Positions 8,056-16,155 of a stretch of 64,000 bases of DNA are shown here, piece by piece (the stretch's first letter is position 1; every line of letters begins with the position of its first letter). The position numbers and the translations under genes are program-made. The notes under the pieces were generated by a model. The model worked only from the letters and a program-made list of their open reading frames with translations, made no database searches and was not told the origin of the DNA. The stretch is from Arthrobacter sp. AFG20 (GTDB taxonomy: Bacteria; Actinomycetota; Actinomycetes; Actinomycetales; Micrococcaceae): positions 1 to 64,000 of the forward strand of contig NZ_PJMC01000022.1 in NCBI RefSeq assembly GCF_002892795.1, given 5' to 3'.

Positions 8056-9780
8056 ATGGAAGGCATCGGGAATTCAGCACTGAAAGCAGGAGCGCGGCAC
8101 TGCGGCGTTCTGCAGGCTGCCGCGGTTCCTGACGCCCTTTTCCCAGAAGCCGTTTTTCCTCTTGGCGCGTTTCCCGAGGCCGGGTTCGCAGACGGCGGTC
8201 TTCCATTCGCCGAGTTCTCGGACGACGGGCTGCCGTATGACGATGACCTCGACGCCGCGTTCCCGGCATCGTTTCCTGAGGACCCGTTTCCCGAGGCCCT
8301 GCTTGCCGACCGTCCTTTCGACGAGGACCTCTTAGACGACGGCGCCTTTGACGGCGGCCCTTTTGGCGACGGCGTTCCGTCCAGCGCCGCTTCGTCCCGG
8401 TACATTGCGGCCGGTTCCTTTGCCCAGGACCGTACGACAGCGACGGGTTGGTTTCTCCCGGCAGCAGACCTCACCGCCGACAGTGCCGGGCTGATTGACC
8501 AGATACGCGGCTACGAGGACTTCAAGTGCTGGGCTGCCGGGCAACAGGCGCGGCTTGCTGTGTCCTTCGAGATCCGGCACCGCGAGGAACACGTCGATGA
8601 TGCGGCGCAGGACGGCCTTGAGCAGGCCAGCCCTGGCCCCCTGGCTGCGGAGGAGGATCTGGGCAAGAAACGCCCCAAGGACCACAGCATGGGCGCCGCT
8701 GAGCAGATCGCGCTGGCCCGTGGCGAGTCCCCGAACCGGGGCGGCCGGCTGCTCGGCATGTCTAAGGCCCTGGTTACCGAGATGCCCCACAGCCTGGCCG
8801 CCCTGGACACCGGGCAGCTGAATGAAGAGCGCGCCATGTACGTCGTGAAGGAGACAGCCTGCCTGAGTGTCGACGACCGGTCCGCGGTCGACGAGGAACT
8901 CGCCGCCGACACCGGAACCTTCAAAGGCGCCGGGACCCGGACCGTCATCGCCGCAACCCGGGCCGCCGCCACCCGCAGGGATCCGCGCTCGGTGACCCAG
9001 CGGGCGAGCCATGCCGCCTCGGAGCGGTCCGTGAGCCTGCGCCCGGCCCCGGACTGCATGACGTATTTCACGGCGCTGCTGCCCGCCCACCAGGGAGTCG
9101 CGGTGTATGCGGCCCTGACACGGCAGGCCGATTCCCTCCGCTCCGCGGGAGATCCGCGGTCCCGGAACCAGGCCATGTCCGACACCCTGGTCGAGCGGAT
9201 CACTGGCACCCCCGGCGGCATCACCGGCGTCGAGATCAACCTCGTCATGACCGACCGCACCCTCCTCCAAGGCGACACCGAACCCGCCCGGATACCCGGC
9301 TACGGCATCGTCCCCGGCGCTTGGGCACGCGACCTCCTCAAGACGGATCCTCTGAAGGAACTGAAGATCTGGATCAGGCGGCTCTACACCGCCCCCGGGA
9401 CCGGCGACCTCGTGGCCATGGACTCGCGGCGGCGCCTCTTCCCTGCACCACTGCGTCGCTTCATCCAAATCCGGGACGACACCTGCCGCACCCCCTACTG
9501 CGACGCCCCCATCCGCCACTTTGACCACATCGTCCCCTGGCACGGCGACGGTCCAACGAGCCTGGCGAACGGTGCCGGCCTCTGCGAGGCATGCAACCAC
9601 ACCAAAGAACACCCCGGCTGGAAAGCCCACCCCAGACCCGGACCGCGGCACACCATCGAACTCACCACACCCACCGGCCACACCTACCGATCCACGGCAC
9701 CCCCGCTACCCGGAACAGGACTGACCGGAACCGGGGTGCGCGAAACGCGCCGATCCGAAAAGCGTGGCCCATCGCCCTAA
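8056..9780 (+). CDS. DUF222 / HNH endonuclease domain protein (13E12 repeat family)
   Basis: A 574-aa protein with three parts. Residues 27-105 are an acidic tract with a phenylalanine or leucine every five residues; about 130-420 is the DUF222 domain (for example the GESPNRGGRLLGMSKALV region); the C-terminus is an HNH nuclease motif with CRTPYCDAPIRHFDHIVPWH followed by GAGLCEACNHTK. This family (13E12 in mycobacteria) is present in many copies in actinobacterial genomes and its role is unknown; DNA cleavage is inferred from the HNH residues, all of which appear intact. The ATG at 8056 is chosen over a frame opening at 8005. It converges on the aldolase gene at 10007. Confidence 0.9.
   Translation: MEGIGNSALKAGARHCGVLQAAAVPDALFPEAVFPLGAFPEAGFADGGLPFAEFSDDGLPYDDDLDAAFPASFPEDPFPEALLADRPFDEDLLDDGAFDGGPFGDGVPSSAASSRYIAAGSFAQDRTTATGWFLPAADLTADSAGLIDQIRGYEDFKCWAAGQQARLAVSFEIRHREEHVDDAAQDGLEQASPGPLAAEEDLGKKRPKDHSMGAAEQIALARGESPNRGGRLLGMSKALVTEMPHSLAALDTGQLNEERAMYVVKETACLSVDDRSAVDEELAADTGTFKGAGTRTVIAATRAAATRRDPRSVTQRASHAASERSVSLRPAPDCMTYFTALLPAHQGVAVYAALTRQADSLRSAGDPRSRNQAMSDTLVERITGTPGGITGVEINLVMTDRTLLQGDTEPARIPGYGIVPGAWARDLLKTDPLKELKIWIRRLYTAPGTGDLVAMDSRRRLFPAPLRRFIQIRDDTCRTPYCDAPIRHFDHIVPWHGDGPTSLANGAGLCEACNHTKEHPGWKAHPRPGPRHTIELTTPTGHTYRSTAPPLPGTGLTGTGVRETRRSEKRGPSP
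8134..8370 (+). repeat. Degenerate 15-bp tandem repeat encoding a period-5 acidic tract
   Basis: Within the DUF222 gene, residues 29, 34, 39, 44, 49, 54, 59 and 69, then 73, 78, 83, 88, 93, 98 and 103, are all Phe or Leu. That gives an exact five-residue period with one one-residue phase slip near residue 70. Most other positions are Pro, Ala, Gly, Asp or Glu. The DNA therefore carries about 15 degenerate 15-bp units. Confidence 0.75.
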
Positions 9781-9829
9781 CGGGCGGGGGCCGGGGCGGC
9801 CACGCAGCCCCGGGAGCGTTAAATAGATA

Positions 9830-9867
9830 CGCCTCAGGCGGGACAGAAGGCTGTCCCGCCTGAGGCG
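9830..9867. terminator. Strong bidirectional hairpin between convergent genes
   Basis: A perfect 17-bp stem: 9830-9846 pairs with 9851-9867 around the loop AAGG. It lies 50 bp after the DUF222 stop and before the 3' end of the convergent aldolase gene, where a bidirectional terminator is expected. The arms begin CGCCTCAGGCGGGACAG. Confidence 0.8.
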
Positions 9868-9934
9868 ATGGCGGCGCCTTCTGGCACGGGCGCGTCAAGG
9901 CACCGGAGCCTCCCGGGCCGCCGTCGCTACGCGA

Positions 9935-9980
9935 CTACGCGTGCTCGCGGCCCAGACCCTTGGCCTTCAGAAGCTCCGGG
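9935..9980 (-). pseudogene. In-frame duplicate of the aldolase C-terminus
   Basis: Read on the minus strand just past the aldolase stop, this codes for ELLKAKGLGREHA followed by a TAG. It parallels the true C-terminus EVLKSKGLLVEQA plus TAG of the gene at 10007. The two TAG codons are exactly 72 bp apart and in the same frame. It looks like the remnant 3' end of a second, related aldolase gene, or a diverged partial tandem duplication. Confidence 0.6.
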
Positions 9981-10006
9981 CCCGCTGCCCCACGGCCGCT
10001 CCGCGA

Positions 10007-10699
10007 CTAAGCCTGCTCGACGAGCAGGCCCTTGGACTTCAGCACCTCGGTGAGGTTGCACAGCTCGATGGTGGTTCCGCCGGCCTTATAGAGGCCGATG
10101 AGCTCGCGCTCAGCGTCGTCACGTTCCTGGGAGAGGCGGATGACTTCCTCGATCTCGTCCTTCCGGACCACAACAACACCGTCGGCGTCGCCGCGCAGGA
10201 CGTCGCCCGGGTAGATGATCTCGTCACCGAAAACCACCGGGTGGTTGATCGGGCCGATGGTTTCCTTAACTGTGCCCTTAATGGAGACACTGCCGGAGAA
10301 CACTGGCAGGCCCAGTTCGATGAGGTCCTGGGTGTCGCGGACACCGGAGTCCGTCACCAGGCCCGCGAGGCCCTTGGCCTTCATGGCATTGCCGAGGACG
10401 TCGCCGAACGTGCCGGCTTCCTCGTACTCCCCGGCCGCGGCCAGGACAACGTCTCCAGCCTCGGCGTAGTGGATGGCCACCTGCAGCATGAGGTTGTCCC
10501 GCGGCGCGCAGCGGACAGTGGTGGCAGGGCCGCAGAAGGACATGCTGCGGTCGATCGGCTTGATCCTGGAGCTGAGCGCTCCCTTGCGGCCCTGTGCCTC
10601 GTGGATTGTGGCTGAGGAGAACCGCGCCAGGCGGCGGACGGCGTCGGCGGCGGGTCGTTCGATGGTGGTCTTTACGTGGATCACGGAATTTTCCTTCAT
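10007..10699 (-). CDS. RraA-family aldolase, 4-carboxy-4-hydroxy-2-oxoadipate aldolase/oxaloacetate decarboxylase type
   Basis: A 230-aa protein of the RraA-like class II pyruvate aldolase family. Members cleave 4-carboxy-4-hydroxy-2-oxoadipate or 4-hydroxy-4-methyl-2-oxoglutarate to pyruvate plus an oxoacid, with a divalent metal. Visible family blocks are GPATTVRCAPRDNL, the pyruvate/metal site GDVLGNAMKAKGLAG with VTDSGVRDT, and GDADGVVVVRKDE. The arrangement GDVLGNAMKA...TDSGVRD is that of true aldolases rather than of the RNase regulator RraA. The start ATG at 10699 has no strong ribosome site. It lies 32 bp after the aminotransferase gene in the same direction, so the pair is probably one operon. 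A second copy of its C-terminus follows the stop. Confidence 0.88.
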   Translation of the reverse strand: MKENSVIHVKTTIERPAADAVRRLARFSSATIHEAQGRKGALSSRIKPIDRSMSFCGPATTVRCAPRDNLMLQVAIHYAEAGDVVLAAAGEYEEAGTFGDVLGNAMKAKGLAGLVTDSGVRDTQDLIELGLPVFSGSVSIKGTVKETIGPINHPVVFGDEIIYPGDVLRGDADGVVVVRKDEIEEVIRLSQERDDAERELIGLYKAGGTTIELCNLTEVLKSKGLLVEQA

Positions 10700-10731
10700 T
10701 TGGTGGGGTAGCTGAGCGCCCGATTGGCGGG

Positions 10732-11940
10732 TTAGCTGAGGGCCCGGACGGCCTTGTCGATGGCTGCGATGGACTCTTCAATGACTTCGAGGCTGGTGGC
10801 GTAGGAGATGCGGAAGTACGGGCCCAGTCCGTAGGCCGAGCCCTGGATGACGGCGACGGAGGCCGCCTCCAGAAGGTAGAGCGTGAAGTCCTCGTCGTTG
10901 CCGATGACCTTCCCTTCCGGGGTGGTCTTGCCGATGGCACCGCCGCAGTTGACGTACGCGTAAAAGGCGCCTTCCGGCGTCGCGCATGAAAGGCCGTCGA
11001 CGGCGTTCAGCGCCGCTACCGCTGCATCGCGGCGGCTGCGGTAGACCTCCACGCTCTCCCGGACGAAGGTCTGGTCGCCGGTGAGCGCGGCGGCGCTGGC
11101 CGCCTGGCTCACCGAGGACGGGCAGGAGGAGATCTGCGACTGGAGCTTGTTGATCGCCGCGATCAGCGGCGCCGGCCCGGCGGCATAACCCAGCCGCCAG
11201 CCGGTCATGGCGTAGGCCTTCGAAACACCGTTGACGGCAAGGATGCGGTCCTTGAGTTCCGGAGCAACCTCCACAAGGCTCTGAATCCAGCCGGAGCCGA
11301 AGTAGATCTGGTCGTAGATCTCGTCCGTCAGGACATAAACCTGTGGGAAGTTCGCGAGGACATCCGCCAGGGCCCGCAGTTCCGACGTGGAGTAAACGGC
11401 GCCTGTGGGGTTTGACGGGGTGTTCAGGATGACCCACTTGGTCCGTTCGTTCAGCGCCCCGGCCAGGGCCTCGGGGGTCAGCTTGAAGCCCGACTCCTCG
11501 CCACATGTGACAACCACCGGGGTGCCCTCGTTCGCGAGCACCATGTCCGGGTAGGACACCCAGTACGGGGCAGGAACCACAACCTCGTCGCCGGCGTCCA
11601 GCGAAGCCATGAACGCCGTGAAGATCACCTGCTTGGCGCCACCGCCGATGGTGATCTCAGCCGGGGTGTAGTGGATGCCGCTGCGCAGCTCGATGGTCTG
11701 GAGGATCGCCTTCTGCAGTGCCGGCGTACCGGTGACCGAGGTGTACTTCGTCTCCCCCTTGCTGATCGCCTCAACCGCTGCGGCTTTGATGTGCTCAGGG
11801 GTATCGAAGTCCGGCTCACCGACTGTCAGGTCCAGGATCCGGCGCCCTTCTGCCTTCAGCTCACGCACGCGGGCCGCTGCGGCCACGCTGGCAGATTGCT
11901 TGATGCGGGACACTCGCGATGCAGGTTCAAATTCAGACAT
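10732..11940 (-). CDS. Class I/II pyridoxal-phosphate aminotransferase (aspartate aminotransferase-like)
   Basis: A 402-aa fold-type I aminotransferase. The N-terminal RIKQSASVAAAARVRELKAE, LTVGEPDFDTPEHI, the substrate region NTPSNPTGAVYS and the PLP-binding lysine in NGVSKAYAMTGWRLGYAAGP are those of the subgroup Ib aspartate/prephenate aminotransferases. It transfers amino groups between amino acids and 2-oxoacids in the cytosol. The start at 11940 has AGGAAGAG upstream. It is followed by the RraA-type aldolase, so the operon may handle an oxaloacetate or 4-hydroxy-2-oxoacid intermediate: the aminotransferase would produce or remove the oxoacid and the aldolase/decarboxylase would yield pyruvate. 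Confidence 0.92.
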   Translation of the reverse strand: MSEFEPASRVSRIKQSASVAAAARVRELKAEGRRILDLTVGEPDFDTPEHIKAAAVEAISKGETKYTSVTGTPALQKAILQTIELRSGIHYTPAEITIGGGAKQVIFTAFMASLDAGDEVVVPAPYWVSYPDMVLANEGTPVVVTCGEESGFKLTPEALAGALNERTKWVILNTPSNPTGAVYSTSELRALADVLANFPQVYVLTDEIYDQIYFGSGWIQSLVEVAPELKDRILAVNGVSKAYAMTGWRLGYAAGPAPLIAAINKLQSQISSCPSSVSQAASAAALTGDQTFVRESVEVYRSRRDAAVAALNAVDGLSCATPEGAFYAYVNCGGAIGKTTPEGKVIGNDEDFTLYLLEAASVAVIQGSAYGLGPYFRISYATSLEVIEESIAAIDKAVRALS

Positions 11941-12187
11941 GGTCTCTTCCTAGGGAGTCAGGACGAAGCGATATTCGTTCCTTCGACACTAGGGAATCCC
12001 GGCCGGTCTGGATAAGACCTAATCTGCGTGGACGGATAAGCGTCTCTTATGGACCGCCGTCGTCCTTCTGCCAAGCACGCAACCCAAACTTTTTGGTTAT
12101 GGCTCCACGCACTATAGGTATTTCCGCCCCTTGCTCCGTTCTGCCTAGCCTTCTAGGTAAGTCGTCAATCCGATCCGAGGAGTGCTG

Positions 12188-12715
12188 TTGGCTATTCTGC
12201 ACCGTGATGACCGCGGCGACGGCTACTACCGCTACCGGGGGACCGCGAAAGCCGATACGACCGCCGTGCAGGCAGACAAGACGCGCGAGCTGCTCCGGGA
12301 CAGCCGGCAGCGGATTTCCTTCAATGCCACCAGCATGCGCGCCCTCTCCGTAAGGCTGAATCAGCAGATCGCCCAGGCGCTCTGCGACGGCATGAAGGGC
12401 ACGCGCCTCGCCGAAGCCGCAGAGCTCTCCCGCTGGGCCGTCCGCACCGTTGGCCTGTCGTCCGAGGACCTGCTCCCGTCGGGGATGCCGGCGGAGCAAC
12501 ACCTTGCCTCGATCCGCCAGCTCAAGTCGGAACTGGCGGAACTTGAAGAGTCCAAAATTGCTCTGGAAGACCGCCGCCTGAACCTTTTGGCAGCAGCACG
12601 ACGGCGGGGAGTTCTGGATGACTATGAGCTCGCCGCGCTCAGCGGTTTGCAGCCCGAAACCATCCGGAAGATGACGTGGGGCGTCCAGGCCGGATCCGGC
12701 GCGATCCCGGCATAA
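12188..12715 (+). CDS. Hypothetical protein with two HTH-like segments and a coiled coil
   Basis: A 175-aa protein I do not recognise. It begins at TTG (12188), with GAGGAG 5 nt upstream; a GTG at 12182 is the other option. Residues around 75-95 (GTRLAEAAELSRWAVRTVGL) and the C-terminal LDDYELAALSGLQPETIRK both read like helix-turn-helix units. Between them is a heptad-rich helix rich in Leu, Glu and Ala that should form a coiled coil. A DNA-binding or sigma-factor-like role is possible but unproven. It is divergent from the aminotransferase operon and precedes the glycosidase gene by 99 bp. Confidence 0.6.
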   Translation: MAILHRDDRGDGYYRYRGTAKADTTAVQADKTRELLRDSRQRISFNATSMRALSVRLNQQIAQALCDGMKGTRLAEAAELSRWAVRTVGLSSEDLLPSGMPAEQHLASIRQLKSELAELEESKIALEDRRLNLLAAARRRGVLDDYELAALSGLQPETIRKMTWGVQAGSGAIPA

Positions 12716-12814
12716 GTGTGCACCCGGCGTCGAGCGCGTCAAGCCCTAGCTAGGCGGAGCGGGCAAGCGTAGCGTCGAACTGCACGCTGTTGCTGGTTGC
12801 TCGGAGGTGGCGCA

Positions 12815-14986
12815 ATGGCTGGATGGAATGCTGATACGGCGGCGGGCCCGTTGGGGGCCGGGACGGTCACTCTGGTCGAGGGATCGTCCTTCTGCATTTC
12901 CTTGCCGAACGGCGACATCAGCGCCGATCATCCGCATGGCCTCTTTGTGCAGGACGCCCGCATCCTTTCGGGCTGGAACCTGACGGTTGATGGATTGGCG
13001 CTGGAGCCGCTGGCGGCCGAGACGAAGGAGCCGTACCGCGCGCTGTTTGTGGGACGGGTTCCCCGCTCGGACGGCTACGCCGACAGTCCCCTGATCGTGG
13101 AGCGGCTCCGGGAAGTGGGGGCCGGGATCCAGGAGCAGGTCACCGTCCGGAACTACTCCCTCGAACCGGCCCAATGCGTCATCGCGTTGAGGATCGAAGC
13201 GGATTTTGCGGACCTCTTCGAGGTGAAAGAGGCACGGATCCAGCGGCGCTGGGACGAAAGCCGGCAGTCCGACGGCGGTGCCCTCACCATTCGTGCGGCG
13301 TGGCAGGATGTCCGGAAGGGCGTGGTGGTCCAGGCCCCGGGTGCGGACATTTCGACGGATACCGTGACGTACCGGGCCTCAGTTCCGGCGCATGGACACT
13401 GGAGCGCGGTCCTGACCGTGCTTCCCAGCATCGAGGGGACAGATTCGGTGACGGCCTTCGTCCATTCCGAAGGGGATGGCTTGTCGCCCCGGGACGTCCG
13501 CCGGCGGGAATGGGTGGCGAAGATTCCGGTCCTGCAGATGGGCAACCGGTCTGTTGAACGGACGTTGCGCCGCAGCTACGACGATCTGGGCGCCCTTCGG
13601 ATTGAGGACCCCGACCACCCTGAACGTGTCGTGGTGGCCGCCGGGGCGCCCTGGTTCATGACCTTGTTTGGCAGGGACTCGCTCTGGGCTTCAGTCATGG
13701 CGATGCCAGTGGACCCGTCCCTGGCGCTGGGCACCCTGCAAACTTTGGCGGACCGCCAGGGATCCGTGGTGGACCCCATGACCGAGGAAGAACCGGGCAA
13801 GATCCTCCATGAGGTCCGGCTGGACGTTTCCAGCGGGCTGTCCCTGGGCGGCAAGTCGAACTACTACGGCAGCGTCGATGCCACACCCCTGTTCCTGATG
13901 GTGCTCGGGGCGGTCAGCCGCTGGGGCTTCGCCGCGGATACTATCGCCGCGTTGCTCCCTCATGCGGACCGCGCGCTCGAGTGGATCATGAAATACGGGG
14001 ACAAGGACGGCGACGGCTTCGTGGAGTACGAGCGCCTCAATGACCAGGGGCTGATCAACCAGGGCTGGAAGGACTCCTGGGATGGAATCAACTTCGCCAA
14101 CGGCAAACTGGCCGAGCCGCCGATCGCACTCTGCGAGGTCCAGGCCTACGTGTACGTCGCTTACCTTTCGCGTGCCTGGCTGGCGTACGACGCCGGGGAC
14201 ACGGCTTTTGGGAATGAGCTCGCCGACCGCGCGGCCCGGCTGAAGAAACAGTTCAACGAGCAGTTCTGGATCCCTGAACGCGGGTACTACGCCATTGCCC
14301 TGGACGGGAAGAAAAGGCAGGTGGACGCGTGCGCGTCGAACATGGGCCACTGCATGTTGCAGGGCCTCATTGACGAGGACAAGGCACCTCAGGTGGCCGA
14401 ACGGCTAATGTCCCCCGAGATGTTCAGCGGCTGGGGTGTGCGCACCCTGGCCAGCGACATGGGTGCCTACAACCCCGCCAGCTACCACAACGGATCTGTG
14501 TGGCCGCACGACAACGCCATTGTCGCGGCCGGGCTCCTCCGCTATGGCTTCGTTGATGAGGCGCAGCGGATCGCCACCGGCATGATGGATGCTGCCGAGT
14601 ACTCCGACGGCCGGCTCCCGGAGCTGTTCTGCGGTTTCAGCCGGGAACAGCTCACCGCCCCGGTCCCGTATCCGACGGCGTGCTCGCCTCAGGCCTGGGC
14701 GGCCACCGCACCGATCCAGCTGGTGACGAGCCTGATGCGCTACGACCCGGTGGTTTCCGCCGGCGGGGTATGGATGGATCCCGTTCTTCCGGAGTCCTTT
14801 GGGGATCTGCACATCACCAACGCACCTCTGGGCGGCGGCCGCATCACCATCGACATTGCCAATTCCATCCCCTCGGTCCAGGGACTGCCCGACGGAATGA
14901 CGTTCCTCCAGGGGCACCGTCCGTGGATGATTGAACTGGTCGAGCAGGCCCATCGCCGCCGAAGGGAGCGGTTCGAAAGCCGGTAG
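12815..14986 (+). CDS. Glycogen debranching-type enzyme (amylo-alpha-1,6-glucosidase family)
   Basis: A 723-aa protein with an N-terminal beta-rich domain of the bis-glycogen-debranching type (residues ~15-210, from VTLVEGSSFCISLPNGDI) and a C-terminal (alpha/alpha)6-barrel. The barrel shows LFGRDSLWASVMAM, GWKDSWDGINFANG and GSVWPHDNAIVAAGLLRYG, where the acidic residues DSW and PHD are candidate catalytic groups. Such enzymes hydrolyse alpha-1,6 branches or related alpha-glucosides. There is no signal peptide, so it is cytosolic. The ATG at 12815 has GGAGGTGG 4 nt upstream. It stands alone; three CCCGCGG units follow the stop. Confidence 0.88.
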   Translation: MAGWNADTAAGPLGAGTVTLVEGSSFCISLPNGDISADHPHGLFVQDARILSGWNLTVDGLALEPLAAETKEPYRALFVGRVPRSDGYADSPLIVERLREVGAGIQEQVTVRNYSLEPAQCVIALRIEADFADLFEVKEARIQRRWDESRQSDGGALTIRAAWQDVRKGVVVQAPGADISTDTVTYRASVPAHGHWSAVLTVLPSIEGTDSVTAFVHSEGDGLSPRDVRRREWVAKIPVLQMGNRSVERTLRRSYDDLGALRIEDPDHPERVVVAAGAPWFMTLFGRDSLWASVMAMPVDPSLALGTLQTLADRQGSVVDPMTEEEPGKILHEVRLDVSSGLSLGGKSNYYGSVDATPLFLMVLGAVSRWGFAADTIAALLPHADRALEWIMKYGDKDGDGFVEYERLNDQGLINQGWKDSWDGINFANGKLAEPPIALCEVQAYVYVAYLSRAWLAYDAGDTAFGNELADRAARLKKQFNEQFWIPERGYYAIALDGKKRQVDACASNMGHCMLQGLIDEDKAPQVAERLMSPEMFSGWGVRTLASDMGAYNPASYHNGSVWPHDNAIVAAGLLRYGFVDEAQRIATGMMDAAEYSDGRLPELFCGFSREQLTAPVPYPTACSPQAWAATAPIQLVTSLMRYDPVVSAGGVWMDPVLPESFGDLHITNAPLGGGRITIDIANSIPSVQGLPDGMTFLQGHRPWMIELVEQAHRRRRERFESR

Positions 14987-15007
14987 CCCGCGGCCCGCGG
15001 CCCGCGG
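14987..15007. repeat. Three tandem CCCGCGG units
   Basis: Seven-base units at 14987-14993, 14994-15000 and 15001-15007, directly after the stop codon of the debranching-enzyme gene. This is a short simple repeat prone to slippage; no function is evident. Confidence 0.7.
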
Positions 15008-15024
15008 AGGAAGCACAGCCACAG

Positions 15025-15309
15025 TCAATCCCGATACCGGAGCCGCACTCCGTCGCGGTTGCCGTACATCTGGCGGCCCTGCCCGGCGGAACTGATGATC
15101 CACACCAGGCCGGAGTCCCGCGTCTTGGAGTCGACGCGGCCGGTGTAGGAGTGCCCGGCGGGAAGCGTGACTTCAACCGTGGCCCCCACCTCGATGGCCT
15201 CCCAGTCCTCCGCAGGCTGCCACATTTCGTCGCTGGTTTCCGGCTGCGCGTGCCGGCGGCCGCGCCGCCGTGACGTTGCCTTCACCCTCGCCACACCGCC
15301 CCGCGTCAT
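15025..15309 (-). CDS. Hypothetical small protein with a basic N-terminus and a beta-rich core
   Basis: A 94-aa protein, unrecognised. Residues 1-22 are strongly basic (KATSRRRGRRH). The rest, from WEAIEVGATVEVTLPAGHS to the C-terminus YGNRDGVRLRYRD, has the alternating pattern of a small beta-barrel, as in SH3-like or OB-like folds, which together with the basic tail suggests nucleic-acid contact. Its ATG overlaps the stop of the flavin reductase (ATGA, 15306-15309), so it is translated with that gene. Codon use matches its neighbours, which supports it being real. Confidence 0.6.
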   Translation of the reverse strand: MTRGGVARVKATSRRRGRRHAQPETSDEMWQPAEDWEAIEVGATVEVTLPAGHSYTGRVDSKTRDSGLVWIISSAGQGRQMYGNRDGVRLRYRD

Positions 15310-15821
15310 GCGACACCCTCCAGGATCTTGGCCCGTGGCTGCACGGAGACGTAGTCGCCCTTGAAGAAGAGGAGGGGATCGACGTCGGAGCGGGCGCTCA
15401 GCGCGTGGACCGCGGCCACCACGATGGTGTGGTCGCCGCCGTCGTACTCCTGGTGGAGCTCGCAGTCCACCCAGGCCAGGGCGCCGTCGAGGACGGGGTT
15501 GCCGAGGGGCGACGGCGAGTGGTCAACGCCGGCGAACTTGTCTGCACCGGACCGCGCGAACTGGGCCGCGAGGTGCTGGTGGTCGGCGGGGAGGATGTTG
15601 ATGGTGAAGCGGCCCGCCTGCCGCAGCAGCGGCCAGGTGCTGGAGGTCCGTGCCGGGCTGAAAGTCACCAGCGCCGGTTCCAGCGAGAGGGACGCGAAGG
15701 ACTGGCAGGTAAACCCGGCAGGGCCGTTCTCAGTGGCGGCGGTGATCACGGTCAGGCCCGTTGCGAAGTGGCCCAGCACGTTGCGGATCCGGCGCGGGCT
15801 GAGGTCTGAGAGTTCCGTCAT
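15306..15821 (-). CDS. Flavin reductase family protein (FMN reductase component)
   Basis: A 171-aa HpaC/RutF-type flavin reductase. It supplies reduced FMN/FAD from NAD(P)H to a partner monooxygenase. The fold is seen in VLGHFATGLTVITA, the flavin-binding GFTCQSFASLSLEPALV, the TSSTWPLL segment, FTINIL, and the C-terminal PLLFFKGDYV. The ATG at 15821 (MTELSD) is preferred because AAAGGA lies about 9 nt upstream; the frame is open ten codons further. No monooxygenase gene is adjacent, so it may serve a partner elsewhere. The protein is related to, but distinct from, the flavin reductase domain at 50400. Confidence 0.88.
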   Translation of the reverse strand: MTELSDLSPRRIRNVLGHFATGLTVITAATENGPAGFTCQSFASLSLEPALVTFSPARTSSTWPLLRQAGRFTINILPADHQHLAAQFARSGADKFAGVDHSPSPLGNPVLDGALAWVDCELHQEYDGGDHTIVVAAVHALSARSDVDPLLFFKGDYVSVQPRAKILEGVA

Positions 15822-15915
15822 GGCGAGTCCTTTCGAAGCGTGTACACCCAATCAAGCACCTCGCTGCCCGCTTCCAAACCCCGGCCGCAACGAACTGACG
15901 CGCATGGAAACGTAG

Positions 15916-16090
15916 GTTCACCGGCCGAAGCGGGACGTAACAAAACAGTCCACTTACGAGGGCTTTGGGCACCATCTTCCCGGCGCCCCGGAGCCTGCGC
16001 CCGACCGCCTGGAACTGCTGCTCGATGCCGCGTCACGGGCCAGGGAGGGTGTCCTTTTGGTCGCCGAGGACGCGGCCGACGGCGGCCTGG
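15916..16090 (+). pseudogene. Possible coding remnant with no start codon, cut by a tRNA-like sequence
   Basis: A stop-free frame with protein-like composition and normal high-GC third positions runs here (for example FGHHLPGAPEPAP, then LELLLDAASRAREGVLLVA). There is an in-frame TAG just upstream and no ATG, GTG or ribosome site fitting a start. The frame runs straight into the tRNA-like segment at 16083. It is best read as the internal fragment of a gene whose ends were lost. No family is recognised, and chance openness in GC-rich DNA is possible. Confidence 0.3.
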
Positions 16091-16147
16091 TGGGTACAGG
16101 GAGCGGTCTGCAAAACCGTATACGCGGGTTCGAATCCCGCCATCACG
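16083..16147 (+). pseudogene. 3' half of a tRNA-Cys(GCA), probable remnant or attachment scar
   Basis: Two intact tRNA arms are visible. The anticodon arm has GCGGT (16103-16107), loop CTGCAAA with anticodon GCA at 16110-16112, and ACCGT (16115-16119). The T arm has GCGGG (16124-16128), loop TTCGAAT and CCCGC (16136-16140). The 3' strand CATCACG follows, but no upstream sequence pairs with it, and the D arm is at best a weak 3-bp CCT/AGG. No encoded CCA is present. The 5' half is therefore missing or degenerate, so a functional tRNA is unlikely. Confidence 0.5.
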
Positions 16148-16155
16148 TCAGGTGT

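Noticed and set aside
8332..9681. Minus-strand frame opposite the DUF222 gene
   Set aside because: Shadow of a gene with a clear HNH motif; Gly/Val/Arg-rich without domain.
12047..12742. Minus-strand open frame opposite the HTH-like gene at 12188
   Set aside because: No ribosome site or domain, while the plus-strand protein has HTH-like and coiled-coil patterns and a GAGGAG site. Some doubt remains.
14987..15007. CCCGCGG triplet repeat as a regulatory element
   Set aside because: It lies between convergent gene ends, and short GC repeats are common in such DNA.
16083..16147. A functional tRNA-Cys gene
   Set aside because: The 3' acceptor strand has no 5' partner and the D arm is poor; kept only as a remnant.
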